Positions 62,497 through 64,000 of a DNA stretch of 64,000 nt are shown piece by piece; the stretch's first letter is position 1; each line of letters opens with the position of its first letter. Source of the DNA: Roseibium aggregatum (GTDB lineage: Bacteria > Pseudomonadota > Alphaproteobacteria > Rhizobiales > Stappiaceae). The notes below the pieces were generated by a model. That model worked only from the letters and a program-made list of their open reading frames with translations. It had not been told where the DNA came from and made no database searches. Location: the NCBI RefSeq assembly GCF_014692675.1, contig NZ_JABFCZ010000006.1:164781-228780 (forward strand), in the 5' to 3' direction. A program made the translations under genes and the position numbers.

Positions 62497-63076
62497 TTGA
62501 ATAAGAGCTTTACAATGAATAGAGAACTTCCATGGATGCCCAGCGAACCGGTCCAAGTGTCCCCTGAAGAATATGAAATTCAAGTGGTGGATTGGTTAAA
62601 AACTGCTAGCAAGGGTCAGATGGACTTTGAGGTTCAGCACTTGGTAAAACTTTCGGGTGGATCTGGAGAATACACTATTGATGCTGTTGCACGTTTCCAT
62701 GTTTTTGGAGGAGCCGAACTCGTAGTTCTTGTAGAATGCAAACGATTAAAGCGACCGGTCGAGCGAGAGGTTTTGATTACTATTCACGGGAAGCTCAAAG
62801 AGACGGGTTGCACACAAAGCTATGGTATTTTCTACCTCTGGATTCCAAAGTGGAGCAATTGATTATGCAACACATCACGGCATTGCGACAATTACCTTCA
62901 TCGATGGCAAACATACATACTTCACCAGAAGTGCCGAGCCCATCCAGGATTGCTGGTACCCATCTGACCTCCCTAAGTTCGCAGGATTAATGCTCGCTAG
63001 AACAGAAAGAGGGATTGCTGTTTCGACGGTTTCAAGTAGGAGAACCGATCCGTTCCTAAGTTGGTTGCATTCTTAA
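62497..63076 (+). pseudogene. Mrr/RecB-like restriction endonuclease remnant, frameshifted
   Basis: Two frames join near 62815-62822. The first ends with a PD-(D/E)xK-like core (YTIDAVARFHVFG, LVVLVECKRLKRPVEREVLI). The second carries the expected continuation MVFSTSGFQSGAIDYATHHG and TITFIDGKHTYF to 63076. An extra A in an AAA run would explain it. The DNA is much more AT-rich than the rest of the window, indicating transfer. The start may be ATG 62497 or 62515. Confidence 0.75.
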
Positions 63077-63369
63077 CTCTCAAAGGCGTCTCACCTTAGT
63101 AGAATGCGGCCCTTACTTTGGTTGCTTCCTTGTCGACGCTGACGGTGACCTGAGACCCGATCCTCGTCCGGTTTAGCGCGGAGTCCTTCGGTTGATTTTT
63201 GACCTCATGCGGCCTGTGTTTGCAATGTCATTTTCAATGCGAATTCGTAGGGCGTGAGATTGCCCAGGGATGAGTGGGGTCTGTTTCGGTTGTAGTCGTC
63301 CTTCCATGATGTGATTTTGGACCTGGCTTCGGCGAGCGACGAAAACAGTGTTTCGTTGAGGCATTCATC

Positions 63370-63873
63370 GTAAGCGCGAAGCCGACCCCATCTAGCGCGG
63401 CATGAGGTTATGGGCGAGAGGTTGTGACACTGAAGGAGCGGAGGAGCTTACGGTGTCAGTTTCTATGTCTGCGCCTATGACTGATGATAGAAGTTTCCAT
63501 GTTCTTGAAGCGGTTCCGAGCTGATTGGCCTCCTCGCGCGGCCGCACCGCCCCGCTCCTGACCGCCTTGCGCCGCCAGCCAAACAACTGCGAGGGGGAAA
63601 GTCCCGCCTCACGGGCAATGGCCGACACGTTCGCCCCCGGCTCCAGAGACGCCTCGACCAGACGGGCCTTCGCTTCCTCCGACCAGCGCCGCCGCGGACG
63701 CTGCGGACTTGCGTCCAAACGGCTCGGAACCGCTTCAAGAACATGGAAACTTCTATCATCAGTCATAGGCGCAGACATAGAAACTGACACCGTAAGCTCC
63801 TCCGCTCCTTCAGTGTCACAACCTCTCGCCCATAACCTCATGCCGCGCTAGATGGGGTCGGCTTCGCGCTTAC
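63370..63873. mobile_element. 504-base IS66-derived element with 152-base terminal repeats
   Basis: Both ends are the same 152 bases in inverted orientation (63370-63521 and 63722-63873), beginning GTAAGCGCGAAGCCGACCCC. CATTCATC is duplicated directly on both sides (63362-63369 and 63874-63881). The GTAA ends and 8-base duplication are hallmarks of IS66-family insertion. The 200-base centre holds only part of tnpA, so the element cannot move by itself. Confidence 0.92.
63392..63841 (-). pseudogene. Truncated IS66 TnpA-like gene inside the element
   Basis: The frame spans nearly the whole element. Its middle (RPRRRWSEEAKARLVEASLE, then NVSAIAREAGLSPSQLFGWR) is the helix-turn-helix of IS66 TnpA. 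The natural protein probably starts at MTDDRSFHVLEAVPS. After about residue 107 the frame enters the second terminal repeat and encodes an artificial tail. The tail is the same as that read on the other strand. Confidence 0.75.
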
Positions 63874-64000
63874 CATTCATCCCTGAAACTACCGTTGAAG
63901 CTCTCGACGAAACCGTTCTGCATCGGCTTTCCCGGTTGGATGTAGTGCCAGTCGACGCCAGTCTCCTGACACCATTTGAGAACGGCCATGCTGGTCAGTT

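Larger units (their letters stand above)
63205..64000 (-). pseudogene. IS3-family transposase OrfB, split and continuing beyond the window
   Basis: The piece at the window end reads [40 protein letters not shown], containing the catalytic Glu region. After removal of the inserted 504-base element and one target copy, it continues in frame with ECLNETLFSSLAEARSKITS, RPHSSLGNLTPYEFALKM and a TGA at 63207-63205. The 125 bases before it contain no gene. Confidence 0.9.

Noticed and set aside
1..64000. CRISPR arrays, tRNA or rRNA genes
   Set aside because: No regularly spaced identical repeats, cloverleaf or ribosomal RNA sequence was recognised; the tandem units in fliK and the BA14K gene are coding.

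Overview
The window comes from a high-GC proteobacterium, most likely an alphaproteobacterium. Supporting signs are split gatCA/gatB genes, Tat-exported OpgG with a short OpgH, a TAXI-type TRAP transporter, a BA14K-family protein, YHS and Sel1-type small exported or scaffold proteins, and many short imperfect-palindrome intergenic repeats. A fused glycine/sarcosine/dimethylglycine methyltransferase beside metK suggests a marine or salt-tolerant cell. FliK and an FlhB-like switch protein indicate flagella. No rRNA, tRNA or CRISPR array was recognised.

Layout. 1-4.1 kb: end of a large sugar-binding-like protein, a membrane protein, and TrkH. 4.5-11.3 kb: an orphan family-5 solute-binding protein, a YdeI-type protein, a tandem PilZ protein whose two domains lie in different frames, small membrane proteins, a YHS protein, and a darcynin/TetR operon with a clear operator. 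11.4-27.8 kb: gatC, gatA, an LhgO-like oxidase between two direct repeats, opgG-x-opgH, PPK2, small genes, fliK, an flhB-like gene, a DUF486 gene and gatB. 28-35 kb: an AT-rich leader, the betaine methyltransferase, metK, GNAT, GST, two DUF2147 genes and a Sel1-type gene. 35-41 kb: a BA14K protein and a probable aromatic-acid locus (LigW-like decarboxylase, TAXI-TRAP permease and binding protein, divergent LysR). 41-50 kb: a caspase-like protein with a CxxCH motif, a YceI-OmpA fusion, an amber-interrupted secreted protein, a small regulated island with three TACGC-N5-GCGTA sites, an MscS channel, and a CadC-like TPR regulator. 50-53 kb: a DUF1326/DUF2182 pair, GFA, GNAT and a nucleotidyltransferase.

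The most interesting locus is 53.4-56.2 kb. A 32-residue Lys/Ser/Thr-rich peptide gene ending in LNLLGGVRG has a good ribosome-binding site and palindromes upstream. It is followed, after a terminator-like hairpin, by two overlapping paralogous JmjC/cupin-like oxygenase genes that both keep an HxD...H iron triad with identical spacing. This looks like a ribosomal-peptide modification operon that I cannot assign to a named class. A divergent MFS exporter gene lies nearby.

The right end (59.9-64 kb) is a decaying accessory zone. It holds a frameshifted ParD antitoxin, an Lrp gene split by a 266-bp inverted-repeat element, a remnant of the nearby SDR gene, a frameshifted AT-rich Mrr-like nuclease, and an IS3-family transposase split by a 504-bp IS66-derived element with 152-bp terminal repeats and an 8-bp target duplication.
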